From NCBI GenBank assembly GCA_938038445.1, contig CALHRZ010000012.1, positions 124,001 through 188,000 on the forward strand: a DNA stretch of 64,000 nucleotides, written 5' to 3'. The translations under genes were made by a program, and so were the position numbers. The notes under the pieces are model-generated. The model was not told the DNA's origin. It did not search any database and worked only from the letters and a program-made list of their open reading frames with translations. Of the stretch, positions 9,699 through 19,046 are shown piece after piece; positions within the stretch are counted from its first letter, which is position 1, and each line of letters opens with the position of its first letter. Source of the DNA: an uncultured bacterium (GTDB taxonomy: Bacteria > Verrucomicrobiota > Kiritimatiellia > CAIKKV01).

Positions 9699-9715
9699 CG
9701 CACTACACAAAATTT

Positions 9716-10225
9716 TTACTTTTTTCCAAAGAATGTATCCCAATAACACAAAAATTTGCCTGGATGCGCAATCTTCCATTCCTTCTGCCCGCTCACAAAC
9801 TGAAGATATTCGGCCACTGTGGTCGCTTGCCCCCATGCCCAGTGCTCATCAGCCGCAATCGCCGATTCGGCCAGACAGGCAAACTCCATCCAACCGCTTG
9901 ATCGCCCAAGATCAAGAGGCGCAAAGGACACCGTATCATATCCTTTTAAATTAAGAATCGTTTCCATTTCTGGCGCGAACCGGAATACCTTTGTAATATG
10001 AGGGAATGCAGTCACAAAACCGATCCCATCCAACCCGCTCTCCTTCAGCCGCCGCTCTGCCGCGTCAAAGGAAAACCCGCAGCGCTTCCACTCATACCTT
10101 TCCGGTTCCGATCGTCCGATAATACTAATGTAATAAACCTTGAAAAACGAAACTCCGTCCGCCATTTCAATACAACGAAACGCATCCAAAATCGCGTGAT
10201 ATGGCTTGCACGGCTGAACGTTCAT
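9716..10225 (-). CDS. Unknown protein, 169 aa, last gene of the ABC-F/FmdB operon
   Basis: I do not recognise the family. The ATG at 10225 has GGAGG five bases upstream and lies 20 bases after the fmdB stop, so it is probably translated from the same mRNA. The product is soluble, with no signal peptide, and has many aromatic residues (KVYYISIIGR, EHWAWGQATT, CYWDTFFGKK at the end). Several His, Cys and Trp residues could bind a ligand, but no motif is clear. Coding potential is supported by spacing and ribosome site only. Confidence 0.65.
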   Translation of the reverse strand: MNVQPCKPYHAILDAFRCIEMADGVSFFKVYYISIIGRSEPERYEWKRCGFSFDAAERRLKESGLDGIGFVTAFPHITKVFRFAPEMETILNLKGYDTVSFAPLDLGRSSGWMEFACLAESAIAADEHWAWGQATTVAEYLQFVSGQKEWKIAHPGKFLCYWDTFFGKK

Positions 10226-10245
10226 TAAACCCTCCCGCTCCCCGT

Positions 10246-10488
10246 CTAATCCGTCCCACCCCGACAGAATTCAGCAGCGGGACATCGCCCCGAACAACTC
10301 CCACCGCCTTTGCAGACCGGTTCCCCTAACTCCCCTCCCTGACCTTTCGTGGGCGCAAAGGGCGAAAATTGCTTCTCCACCCGCCGGCGGCCGCAAAAAG
10401 GACATGCCGGCGCCGGTTCGGCCAACCGCCGATGAAGATGGTCAAAGCTTCGCCCACACGAGCGGCAGCGATATTCATAAATCGGCAT
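10246..10488 (-). CDS. FmdB-family zinc ribbon protein
   Basis: Small putative regulatory zinc-ribbon protein of 80 aa. It opens with the family signature MPIYEYRCRSCG and carries two CxxC knuckles (Cys8/11 and Cys29/32). The C-terminal tail is unusually rich in Cys and Gly (CKGGGSCSGRCP). The ATG lies within the last codons of the ABC-F gene (14-base overlap), with GGAG nine bases upstream. The biological role of FmdB proteins is poorly known; the link to formamidase regulation is historical. Confidence 0.88.
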   Translation of the reverse strand: MPIYEYRCRSCGRSFDHLHRRLAEPAPACPFCGRRRVEKQFSPFAPTKGQGGELGEPVCKGGGSCSGRCPAAEFCRGGTD

Positions 10489-12457
10489 CGGGTTTCATCT
10501 CCTTTTCTATCCATTGTAATTCGCGTTCGAATTTCTGTCGAGCTCGATCCGCTTCATCAGCCACCTTCTCCCACCGAATCGTCGCCGCCTCCAGTTCAGC
10601 CTGTAGTTCCCTTAGCCTTCGCCCCCCCCGCGCCTTCTCGTCGGTTGACCCCGCCAAAAGACTCTCCAACAACGCCTTCTGTTCCCGCTCAAGCCGTTCC
10701 ACCTCTTCCTCGGCCACCGCAACGGCCTCTTCCAACGGCCGCCGAATCAGGCTATACCTTTGAACAACCTCCGCCCTTCGGCGCCTTCGGCGTTCGCTGC
10801 GTGAATCGCTCCCCCGACTCTCTTCCCCGACCAAGCCGTCCCGCCCGGTCCGTTCCCTCCACTCCGCATACTCGTCATAGGTTCCTGGATATTCCCGCAC
10901 ACCCTCCGCCTCCAGCGCCAAAACCTTCGCTTGGACCCGCCGAACAAACTCAATGTCATGGCTGACCAGAAGCAAAGTCCCTTGAAAAGCCCCTAACGCC
11001 TCCTCCAACGCCTCCCGAGCCGGTATGTCCAAATGCGTCGTCGGCTCATCCAAAACCAGCAGATTGGCGGGGCGGGCCAACAGCCGAGCTAACCCCAGAC
11101 GCACCCGCTCGCCTCCGCTCAAAACCGCGGTCCGTTTCTCTCCTTCCCCACCGCGAAAACCGAGACTTCCAAGCAAAGCCCGCAGATCCGCCTCCCCACG
11201 ATCCGATGCAACAGCCCGCACCGTCTCATACACACTCCACGCCGGATCAAACGTCTCCTCAAAGTCCTGCGAGAGATAGCCGGGCATGACCCGTGCCCCA
11301 AGCTGAACGCGCCCTTCCAATGGTTGCAGTCTACCCGCCACAATCCGCAACAACGTGCTCTTCCCCGCTCCGTTCGGACCAATCAGTACCCACCGTTCCC
11401 CCCGCCGGACCTGCCAATCCACACCCCGAAAAACCCAACGTGCCCCGTCGTAAGAGTGCCCCACCCCTTCCATCCGTACCGCAATCTCACCAGACCCCGG
11501 CGCTGGGGGAAGTCGGAACCGAACCGACCTGAGCCAGTCGCCCGGCACCGCCGATTCTTCCTGCATCCGCTTAAGCTGCTTCTCTTTGCTGGCCGCCTGG
11601 GATGACTTGGAACTCGTCGCTTTGAACCGCTCAATAAACCGCTCCAGCCGCCGCCGCTCCCGATCCCGGTTCCGGGCCGCCGCCCTCGCCTGTTCCAATC
11701 GTCGCTCCCGCTCCCTCCGATACGCGTCATAACCCCCTCGATACCGCATGACCTCCCCATCCCACACTTCCAACGTCTCCTCCGCCAAGGCATTCAGCAA
11801 AAACCGATCATGGGAAATCAAAAGAAGCGTGCCGCGAAAGGATTTCAATACCCCCTGAAGCCATTCAACCGCGGGAATGTCCAAATAGTTGGAAGGCTCA
11901 TCCAACAAAAGCAGGTCGGGCCCTGCCGCAACCGCCCGGGCCAGCTCGGCCCGCATTCTCCACCCCCCGCTGAACGCCGCGAAAGGGCGTCCAAAGTCCT
12001 TGTCCGAAAAGGCAAGACCACTTAATGCCGTTTCCGCCCGATTCCGCCGTCCATAACCCCCCTCCTGTTCAAACCGACTCTGCAATTCCCCAAGCCGCCT
12101 CATCACCCCCTCGCGCGCCTCGACCGCCGTTTCGTGAAGTCGAGCATCCAAAGCCCTAATCTCGCGCTCCATCGCCTCCAAATCCGGTCGCCCACTCTGA
12201 GCAAAAGCCAACAACGTCTCATCCGCTCCAGAAGCCGCCGGAATTTGCCGAACCCAGCCCAACCGAACATTCGAAGCAACCCGGACCCGACCGGCATCCG
12301 GAGTCATTTCTCCCGCAATCAACGCAAATAAAGTGGATTTACCGGAACCGTTCGGCCCCACCACCCCCAACCGCTCGCACGCCTCGACGCGAAAGGAAAC
12401 GTTCCGCAACAGGACCCGCCCCCCGAGCTGCTTCTCAACTTGATCAAACTCGATCAC
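10475..12457 (-). CDS. ABC-F family ATPase (Uup/EttA type)
   Basis: Ribosome-associated ATPase with two ABC cassettes and no membrane domain; such proteins rescue stalled ribosomes or give drug protection. Both Walker A loops (GPNGSGKST and GPNGAGKST), both signature motifs (FSGGWRMR, LSGGERVR) and both Walker B boxes (LLLLDEPSNYLD, LLVLDEPTTHLD) are intact. An Arg-rich linker lies between the cassettes and a charged coiled coil ends the 660-aa protein, as in Uup. The start is GTG at 12457, overlapping the stop of the AEC permease as GTGA; the longer track ORF reads through that gene. Confidence 0.93.
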   Translation of the reverse strand: MIEFDQVEKQLGGRVLLRNVSFRVEACERLGVVGPNGSGKSTLFALIAGEMTPDAGRVRVASNVRLGWVRQIPAASGADETLLAFAQSGRPDLEAMEREIRALDARLHETAVEAREGVMRRLGELQSRFEQEGGYGRRNRAETALSGLAFSDKDFGRPFAAFSGGWRMRAELARAVAAGPDLLLLDEPSNYLDIPAVEWLQGVLKSFRGTLLLISHDRFLLNALAEETLEVWDGEVMRYRGGYDAYRRERERRLEQARAAARNRDRERRRLERFIERFKATSSKSSQAASKEKQLKRMQEESAVPGDWLRSVRFRLPPAPGSGEIAVRMEGVGHSYDGARWVFRGVDWQVRRGERWVLIGPNGAGKSTLLRIVAGRLQPLEGRVQLGARVMPGYLSQDFEETFDPAWSVYETVRAVASDRGEADLRALLGSLGFRGGEGEKRTAVLSGGERVRLGLARLLARPANLLVLDEPTTHLDIPAREALEEALGAFQGTLLLVSHDIEFVRRVQAKVLALEAEGVREYPGTYDEYAEWRERTGRDGLVGEESRGSDSRSERRRRRRAEVVQRYSLIRRPLEEAVAVAEEEVERLEREQKALLESLLAGSTDEKARGGRRLRELQAELEAATIRWEKVADEADRARQKFERELQWIEKEMKPDADL

Positions 12458-13431
12458 GACACCACCACCCGCCAAAGGGCCGCCCACAGGGGCAGCGTGA
12501 CCGTGCACGTGAAATATAAAATCATCAGGAGCGCCCCGGTCTGCTGCGCGTCGCCGCCATACTTGCGCACCTGAAGCGCCAAGGCCGTCGCCGGCGGGGA
12601 GGCCGCCTGAATCACAAGAAAATCGCCAAGCTCCGGATGGACGTGCACGCCCCACCAGGCGGTCAGGACCGCCAGCACCGTCACCAGGAGAGCCGGTAAG
12701 AGTACCAGCTTGACCAGAAGGGCCCGACCCGCATCGAAAAACGTGGGTAGCCGCCGCAAGGAAACTCCTCCTACCGTCGCCCCCAACACAAACGTCGCCA
12801 GGGGAACCGTCGCGCTCCCCAACAGGTCGGCCGTCTCAAGCACTAACGATGGAATCCACCGGCTCGCCAAAAGAAATGCCCCCATAACACCCAGCACGTT
12901 CGCCACAAAGGGAGGCGTAACAAATCCCCGCCAACCGCCCGACCAGGAACTTCCTGCCTCCGCGGTCAATACCTTCCCCACGCTCCACAGAAACGGACTG
13001 TAACCCAAAATGAAAAGGAAACAGTACATCGCAAACCGGTCAAACCGATCGGTTTCGGGATAGATGATCCGCCCGATCGGCAAGGACATGTAGGCCGCAT
13101 TCTGCAGGCTGCTCATCGCCAACAGCAGCTTTTTGTTCCGCCAGTCCCGACGAAACAACAGCCGAGCCATCAATAGGCCGGTCATACTCAACCCCACCCC
13201 CAGCAGCGGCAACCCATACCACCCCGGAGTATGCCACGGGTTGAACTGGCGAACCAAATTGGCGAAAATCATACACGGCAACAATACATGGACGGTTACG
13301 GCCGCCAAAGCACGAACCTGATCGTCCAGTACCCATTTTCTCCTCACCAATATCCCCGCCGCCAAAGCAATAAGTAGAATCTGCCCCATGGCCCGGGCCA
13401 TCAGCCCGAACGTCTGCCAAAAAATTCCCAT
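12454..13431 (-). CDS. AEC (auxin efflux carrier) family permease
   Basis: Inner-membrane carrier of 325 aa with about ten membrane segments in two halves. N-terminal features are LVRRKWVLDDQ and HVLLPCMIFANL; in the second half, ASPPATALALQVRKYGGDAQ matches the crossover region of the family. Bacterial AEC proteins move organic acids or amino acids, but the substrate cannot be read from sequence. The ATG at 13431 follows GGAGG by six bases. It heads an operon with the ABC-F gene (4-base overlap), fmdB and the gene at 9716. Confidence 0.9.
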   Translation of the reverse strand: MGIFWQTFGLMARAMGQILLIALAAGILVRRKWVLDDQVRALAAVTVHVLLPCMIFANLVRQFNPWHTPGWYGLPLLGVGLSMTGLLMARLLFRRDWRNKKLLLAMSSLQNAAYMSLPIGRIIYPETDRFDRFAMYCFLFILGYSPFLWSVGKVLTAEAGSSWSGGWRGFVTPPFVANVLGVMGAFLLASRWIPSLVLETADLLGSATVPLATFVLGATVGGVSLRRLPTFFDAGRALLVKLVLLPALLVTVLAVLTAWWGVHVHPELGDFLVIQAASPPATALALQVRKYGGDAQQTGALLMILYFTCTVTLPLWAALWRVVVS

Positions 13432-13455
13432 CTAAACCCTCCGGAAAAGAGCGGT

Positions 13456-13484
13456 ATTGTAAAAAAACCCCAATGCCCCGTCAA
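13456..13484 (-). promoter_or_regulatory. Promoter for the AEC permease operon
   Basis: Minus-strand TTGACG (13479-13484), 17-base spacer, TACAAT (13456-13461). The start would be near 13449, about 18 bases before the ATG. It is divergent from the promoter at 13504-13533. Confidence 0.68.
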
Positions 13485-13503
13485 AACCTTCTGCGTCTCA
13501 GAC

Positions 13504-13533
13504 TTGCGCACGCCCTCCTCAAAGCCCTATGAT
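13504..13533 (+). promoter_or_regulatory. Candidate promoter of the YdjY-domain gene
   Basis: TTGCGC (13504-13509), 18-base spacer, TATGAT (13528-13533). The -10 box ends only 8 bases before the ATG at 13542, so the transcript would be nearly leaderless. No Shine-Dalgarno sequence precedes that ATG, which fits. Confidence 0.45.
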
Positions 13534-13541
13534 AAACAGAT

Positions 13542-15134
13542 ATGAAACAATCCCCCCTTCAGTGGGTGCCCTTGTCACTCCTGCTCGTTCTGGCTCTCGC
13601 AACCCTGATCGCCCGATACCAATCCTCACGCCCTCCCATAAAACCACCCCTCCTTGCAGCCCCCCAAAAACAAACGCCCCCCGACTTTCGGGATTCGGAG
13701 TCTCAGGCCGAACCGACCGAAAACTCCCTCGACAAGGAAATCCCCCCCTGGCGAAAAGCCAACCTGAACCGCATCGCGCAACAGCTTCAGCTAGACCAGG
13801 AGGCCGCGCAACACAACCCCGACCTCTTCGTGCGGCGGGGGCTCTTCGCCGACCGTAAGAATCGACAAGTCCGCCTCTACGCAGAGGCGATCGCTCTCGA
13901 TCCGCGCGCGGAATTGGAGTTCTTTATCATTCCGGAACAGAGCGGGCATGATTACGAAGCGCTGGCCGTCTCCTTCGCCCAGCCCAGCGCCATCCACGAA
14001 GCGCTCGAATTCATCGGACTCCCAGCCGGCCGACCCGTCTCCACCCGCTACCACTGCTACTGGCCTAAAGGCGAACGCGTTCATATCGTGTTCGAATGGA
14101 CGCCTCCCTCCCTTGCCGGCGAACCGACCGGCCAACTCAATGTTCATGCGGAAGAACTTCTCTATGATACCGTCCTCCACCGCACCCTCCCCATCCGCGG
14201 ATTCGTTTTCACCGGCTCGCGATTTGTTCCCCACCCCCAGAATCCCGCTCAACAAGTTTACGCCGCAGACCTTTTCGGCCCGAATTCCATCGCTTCTGCC
14301 TATAACGATCCGGAAACCGTCCTCGATGTCCCCCACCAGGCCGGCAAAAGCGCCATGTACGGCCGCCAGTTCGCGAATCCCGAATACCGGTTCGAAAAAG
14401 GACAGCTCATCACCATCCTGCTCGAACCCGAATATCCTCCCCATCGCCGCCGAGTACACGACCTCACCCTTCGTCTCACACCTCCCGAGGATCCCCGTTC
14501 CAATGCCCCCCCCCTCCTTCACTTCGAATCCCCCGACGGGACAATTCTCCTCCCCAATGCCCAACCCGAACAGGCCGCCGCCTTTCTCCAGACGCTCGCT
14601 GCCCAGGGTCAAGATGCCTTCGTACTCTTTAAGCCCGACCCCCGTCTAACGCTCGAACAGGTCCAGCTCGCCTGCGCCTGGCTCGACCTCATGGAACAGT
14701 CCAGCCTGCTTCGCGTGGAACCGCCTCCGGCCGGACATCCTTACTACCGCGCCTTCCTCCCTGAAGAACGTTTTCGAGCCCGCAGCAACTGGATCGTCAA
14801 ACCCCGCGAGCTTCACTTTCTCCCCAAAGCCGTCCCGACACCACACCCCAAGGCTTATCTGACCGTTGTCACCGAGCATTGGGAAAAAGATCGCGAAGAA
14901 CCTTCACTCGCCATATCCCAAGATGCGATCGAATCGCCCGAAACCCTCGCGCGACGCCTCGCCGAACTGCCCCGCGAAACATCCGTCCTACTCCTCTTCG
15001 CCCCCCCTGATTTGCCGCTGGCCCATTTGCTTCCCTTTGTACTTGCCGCTGAATCCACCCACCCAATTGTGTGGATCTTTCCCGAGGCATTCCCCTTGGA
15101 AACTCCCCACTCACCCTGGAAATCCCCCCCATGA
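13542..15134 (+). CDS. YdjY-domain membrane-anchored protein
   Basis: A 530-aa protein with an N-terminal membrane anchor or signal (PLSLLLVLALATLIARY), a Pro-rich linker, and a YdjY domain at about residues 105-210 (RQVRLYAEAIALDPRAELEFFIIPEQSGHDYEA, then ALEFIGLPAG). A second half has beta-rich stretches and a possible thioredoxin-like or ExbD-like segment (TSVLLLFAPPDLPLAH). YdjY proteins are common in planctomycetes and relatives and have no proven role. Its stop overlaps the DUF4838 gene start as ATGA, so the two are coupled. Confidence 0.82.
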   Translation: MKQSPLQWVPLSLLLVLALATLIARYQSSRPPIKPPLLAAPQKQTPPDFRDSESQAEPTENSLDKEIPPWRKANLNRIAQQLQLDQEAAQHNPDLFVRRGLFADRKNRQVRLYAEAIALDPRAELEFFIIPEQSGHDYEALAVSFAQPSAIHEALEFIGLPAGRPVSTRYHCYWPKGERVHIVFEWTPPSLAGEPTGQLNVHAEELLYDTVLHRTLPIRGFVFTGSRFVPHPQNPAQQVYAADLFGPNSIASAYNDPETVLDVPHQAGKSAMYGRQFANPEYRFEKGQLITILLEPEYPPHRRRVHDLTLRLTPPEDPRSNAPPLLHFESPDGTILLPNAQPEQAAAFLQTLAAQGQDAFVLFKPDPRLTLEQVQLACAWLDLMEQSSLLRVEPPPAGHPYYRAFLPEERFRARSNWIVKPRELHFLPKAVPTPHPKAYLTVVTEHWEKDREEPSLAISQDAIESPETLARRLAELPRETSVLLLFAPPDLPLAHLLPFVLAAESTHPIVWIFPEAFPLETPHSPWKSPP

Positions 15135-17548
15135 CTGCAAACCTCCTGTTCGGCACCTTTCTCCTCCTTTCCGCCGCAGCTCCCCGCCCTGACGACTCCC
15201 CACCGGTCTTCCTCTTCGCCACCGCCTCGCAAGCTCCCTCGATCTACTTCTACGCGCACGACGCCGAATTGACCGAGATAAAAAAGAAGACGATGAACGC
15301 TTTCGATTTGCGTATCCATCGCTACGCCGGAATTCAGGAAGCAGCCCGCCTCGCGTCCGAAACACTGCAAAAAATGACCGGCTGCCGTCCCGACGAGATC
15401 CCGGTTGCGCGCCCCGAAGACGTGGATCGCACAGTGCCAGGCCTCGTTCTCGGAACCCTCGCGCACGATCTGGGAGTTGCCATGGAAACCAACTCCCCCT
15501 CTCGGGACGGCTTCCGATACAAAACCCTACCCCCCCTGGTGCTCATTGCCGGCGAATCCGATCGGGGCGTTTTCCACGGTCTCTGCGCCTTCCTCGAGTC
15601 CCTCGGCTGCGGATGGTATACCCCCGGCGAGGTCGGAGAAGTCATTCCCAACCGAAGCCGCGTCACGGTCCGTTCCGACCTCGACGTCACGGAAACCAGC
15701 CCCGCCCTTCACCGGGAATACTGGGGCTACGGGGAATGGGCCGTAAAAAACAAAGGATTGGCCAGTGCCGGCAATTTCCGGCACGCGTGGGGAAATCTCC
15801 TCCCGAAAGAGCTATTTGCCGAAAAACCCGAACTGTTCGCCCTTTTCCGCGGAAAACGCTCACCCCGCCAACTCTGTACCTCCAATCCCGAAACGGTTCA
15901 GCGGGCAGCCGAAACACTCTTGCGATGGATGGAGGAACGGCCAAATGAAACCGTTTTCGAATGCGGACCCAGCGACGGAGGCGGGCTCTGCGAGTGCCCG
16001 GAGTGCGCTAAATTGTTCACGGAAGGCTATGTCGAACCCTCCAGCGGTCTGCCCTCCTACAGCGACCTCGTGCTGAAATTCGCCAATGACCTGGCCGCCA
16101 TCACAAGCCGAAAATATCCCGATAAACTCCTCGGGTTCTATATCTACAGCGATTACTCCCGCCCCCCCCTCAAAGTCCACGACATCCACCCCAACGTCTT
16201 CCCCATGATGGCCCCCATCCGCCGCTGCCGACTGCACGGCCCCGGCAATCCCATCTGCCCCTCCCAAATACTCTGGCAAGAGGAAATCCACGCGTGGGGA
16301 GCCATGACCCGAAACCTCGGCTTCTACCCCTATAATTTCAACCTCGCGGATACCCTCATCCCCTGGACCAAAATAGACACCTTTCGCCGGTTGGCAGACG
16401 AAATTAAACGCCTCCGCCTCGACCGTCTCGCCTTCACCTGCGAATCCATCAACTCCTGGGCCATGTACGCCCCCCATCTCTACCTCAGCGCCCGGTTCAT
16501 GTGGAACCCCTGCCTGGACATCGAGGAAACCATGGAGCGCTTTTATCAGGGTTTCTATGCGGAAGCTGCCGCGCCCATGAAACGTTATTGGACCCGACTC
16601 GACGAAACCTACGCGCGCACCCCCTCCCATACAGGCAGTTTCTACGGGATGCACCATGTCTGGACGCCGGAACTGGTCGCCGCCTGCCGAAAGGACTTCG
16701 ATGAGGCGCGGCAATCGGCCCGAACCCCTCGCGTCAGACAGGCCGTGGAAATGACCGCCTCCGGCTTCCGCTGCGCGGAACTCTTCCTCGAAATCCGCCG
16801 GCATATCGGCCAGTTCGACTTTCTGAAAGCCAAGGCCGTTCAGGACGAACTGCTCGCTCACGTGGAAGCAATGGGAACCAATTACCCCGAATGGGCCAGC
16901 AGCCGCTACTCCAAATCCTATTATCTCTCGTTCCTCGGCCGCAGCGTCGAAAAAACCGCGTCGACCCTCGCCGCCGGCGGACGCCTCCTCGTCCGCTTCC
17001 CCGACCGCTGGAAAGCCCGAAAAGATGAAACGGGCAAAGGAATCGCGGAAGGATGGGGAAACCCCGATTGGGACGACAACGCTTGGGAAGAGTTGGCGAC
17101 GTTTACAAAAAGCTGGGATGACCAAGGGCTCGGATGGTACCACGGCGACCTCTGGTACCGCATCCGTTTTGACCTCCCCGCCGAGGAAATCCAAGGAGAT
17201 CTGCGCCTGTTTTTCATGGGCTTCGACCATAATGTGGACGTCTGGCTTAACGGGGAGCGCCTGCCCCGAGGCTTCGATGAAAAGGGAGATCCGCTGCGAT
17301 CGCCGGAAGGCGAAATCCTCTACGGCCAAACTGGCTTCATGCGGCCCGCGGAATTCACGCGCATGCAGGAAAAACTCAGAGCCGGCCAAAACGTGCTGGC
17401 GGTCCGCTGTTCGGCCGGCAGCCTGGCGGAACTGGGTACGGGCGGCCTGATGATGCCCGTCTTCCTTTACCGCGCTCCCGCAAGCCTCCCGCAAAAACCT
17501 GCGGAACCCCCGACTCCCTCGGACCGCCCGCCGGTGTATGAAATGTAA
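15131..17548 (+). CDS. DUF4838 protein, putative exported glycan-active enzyme
   Basis: A large 805-aa protein, likely secreted (MTANLLFGTFLLLSAAAPRP). DUF4838 spans about residues 200-480, with FECGPSDGGGLCECPECAKLF and LAFTCESINSWAMYAPHLYLSARFMWNP; the family is a TIM-barrel relative of alpha-glucuronidases and GH20-type enzymes. The N-terminal part resembles the extra domain that precedes such barrels, and the C-terminal 150 residues form a galactose-binding-like jelly roll (WYRIRFDLPAE, VDVWLNGERL). The start is the ATG at 15131 overlapping the previous stop. It is followed by a sulfatase, so a role in sulfated-glycan breakdown is likely but inferred. Confidence 0.85.
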   Translation: MTANLLFGTFLLLSAAAPRPDDSPPVFLFATASQAPSIYFYAHDAELTEIKKKTMNAFDLRIHRYAGIQEAARLASETLQKMTGCRPDEIPVARPEDVDRTVPGLVLGTLAHDLGVAMETNSPSRDGFRYKTLPPLVLIAGESDRGVFHGLCAFLESLGCGWYTPGEVGEVIPNRSRVTVRSDLDVTETSPALHREYWGYGEWAVKNKGLASAGNFRHAWGNLLPKELFAEKPELFALFRGKRSPRQLCTSNPETVQRAAETLLRWMEERPNETVFECGPSDGGGLCECPECAKLFTEGYVEPSSGLPSYSDLVLKFANDLAAITSRKYPDKLLGFYIYSDYSRPPLKVHDIHPNVFPMMAPIRRCRLHGPGNPICPSQILWQEEIHAWGAMTRNLGFYPYNFNLADTLIPWTKIDTFRRLADEIKRLRLDRLAFTCESINSWAMYAPHLYLSARFMWNPCLDIEETMERFYQGFYAEAAAPMKRYWTRLDETYARTPSHTGSFYGMHHVWTPELVAACRKDFDEARQSARTPRVRQAVEMTASGFRCAELFLEIRRHIGQFDFLKAKAVQDELLAHVEAMGTNYPEWASSRYSKSYYLSFLGRSVEKTASTLAAGGRLLVRFPDRWKARKDETGKGIAEGWGNPDWDDNAWEELATFTKSWDDQGLGWYHGDLWYRIRFDLPAEEIQGDLRLFFMGFDHNVDVWLNGERLPRGFDEKGDPLRSPEGEILYGQTGFMRPAEFTRMQEKLRAGQNVLAVRCSAGSLAELGTGGLMMPVFLYRAPASLPQKPAEPPTPSDRPPVYEM

Positions 17549-17574
17549 CCCATCTCCCCCCCATAAAACATACC

Positions 17575-19044
17575 ATGGCACATCCGTTTCCCAACTTCGT
17601 GTATATCCTGGCCGATGACATGGGCTACGGCGATCTCTCCTGCCTTAATCCCAACTCCAAAATCCACACCGTCCATCTCGACGCGCTCGCCGCCGATGGA
17701 ATGATCTTTCAAAATGCCCACTCCAGTTCCGCCGTCTGCACGCCCTCCCGCTACAGCCTCCTCACCGGCCGATACAACTGGCGTTCCCGCCTCAAACAAG
17801 GCGTCCTCTGGGGATACAGCGCCCCGCTCATCGAGCCGGACCGAATGACCGTGCCCTCTCTTCTCCGCTCGCTGGGTTATGCCACAGGTTGCGTCGGAAA
17901 ATGGCACCTGGGATGGACCTGGGCACAGAACAGAACAACGCCGGAGCAGGTCGACTTTTCAAAGCCGATCCAGAATGGCCCCCTCTCCGCGGGCTTCGAC
18001 TATTTCTTCGGCATCAGCGCTTCCCTGGATATGCCCCCTTACGTCTACGTGGAAAATGATCGCCCCACCGCAGTGCCCGAACAAACCGTTCCGGCACGCG
18101 ACGGAAAAGCGTTCTGGCGGGAAGGACCCGTCGCGCCGGATTTCCGCTTCGAAGAAGTTCTCGACCGCTTTACGGAAAAAGCCTGCGAGTGGATCGCCCA
18201 ACAAACCGAGCGCAAACGCCCCTTCTTTCTCTATTTTCCCCTCAGCGCACCCCATACCCCTATTTTGCCCGCCCCCCGATTCCAGGGAAAATCCGGCACA
18301 AATGAATACGGCGATTTCTGCCTCCATGTGGACGACGTGGTGGGCCGGATTGCCGCGCTGCTGAACCATCTGGGAATCGCTGAAAATACCCTCATCGCGT
18401 TCGCCGCGGATAACGGCTGTTCCCCTATGGCCGATTTCGCTGAACTGGCCCGCATCGGCCACCACCCCAGTTATGTGTTCCGCGGCCATAAGGCCGATAT
18501 TTACGAAGGCGGCCACCGAATCCCTTTCCTCGTCCGGTGGCCCGCCCGCATCCCAAGCGGCAGCGTGTGCCGCGAAACAGTATGCCTGAGCGATCTGTTG
18601 GCCACCTGCGCGGACCTTCTCAAGGTCTCCCTCCCCCCCAACGCGGGCGAAGACAGCCTGAGCCTCCTCCCCCTCTGGGAGAAAACACCTTCCCTGCGCC
18701 CCATTCGCGAAGCCACGGTTCACCACTCGGTGGACGGCTCGTTCGCCATCCGAAAAGGACGGTGGAAACTGGAATTGTGCCCAGGCTCAGGAGGCTGGAG
18801 CCACCCGCGGCCAGGTCCGGAATGTGAAGGGCTTCCCTCCGTCCAGCTCTACGACCTCGAGGCCGACGTTGGAGAACGACGCAATCTCCAGGCCGAACAT
18901 CCGGAGATCGTCGGAGAACTCACGACCCTGATGACCCGCTACGTGGAACAGGGGCGCAGCACGCCGGGCCCCCGCCAACCTAACACGGGACCCGACCGCT
19001 GGCCGCAGCTTTGGTGGATGCTCGATCAGGCCGCTCGCGCCTGA
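17575..19044 (+). CDS. Formylglycine-dependent sulfatase
   Basis: Type I sulfatase of 489 aa. The N-terminal metal site is ILADDMGYGD (Asp14, Asp15) and the maturation motif is CTPSR (Cys55, Arg59), with Cys the residue converted to formylglycine. Later metal and active-site pieces include GKWHLGW and ADNGC. No signal peptide is visible, so it may be cytoplasmic or use an atypical export route. The closest general type is arylsulfatase A / N-acetylgalactosamine-6-sulfatase. It lies 26 bases after the DUF4838 gene and ends two bases from the convergent gene at 19047. No Shine-Dalgarno sequence is obvious. Confidence 0.93.
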   Translation: MAHPFPNFVYILADDMGYGDLSCLNPNSKIHTVHLDALAADGMIFQNAHSSSAVCTPSRYSLLTGRYNWRSRLKQGVLWGYSAPLIEPDRMTVPSLLRSLGYATGCVGKWHLGWTWAQNRTTPEQVDFSKPIQNGPLSAGFDYFFGISASLDMPPYVYVENDRPTAVPEQTVPARDGKAFWREGPVAPDFRFEEVLDRFTEKACEWIAQQTERKRPFFLYFPLSAPHTPILPAPRFQGKSGTNEYGDFCLHVDDVVGRIAALLNHLGIAENTLIAFAADNGCSPMADFAELARIGHHPSYVFRGHKADIYEGGHRIPFLVRWPARIPSGSVCRETVCLSDLLATCADLLKVSLPPNAGEDSLSLLPLWEKTPSLRPIREATVHHSVDGSFAIRKGRWKLELCPGSGGWSHPRPGPECEGLPSVQLYDLEADVGERRNLQAEHPEIVGELTTLMTRYVEQGRSTPGPRQPNTGPDRWPQLWWMLDQAARA

Positions 19045-19046
19045 CC

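Noticed and set aside
15860-17581. 573-aa ORF on the minus strand
   Set aside because: Antisense shadow of the DUF4838 gene; low-complexity Gly/Glu-rich translation with no domain.
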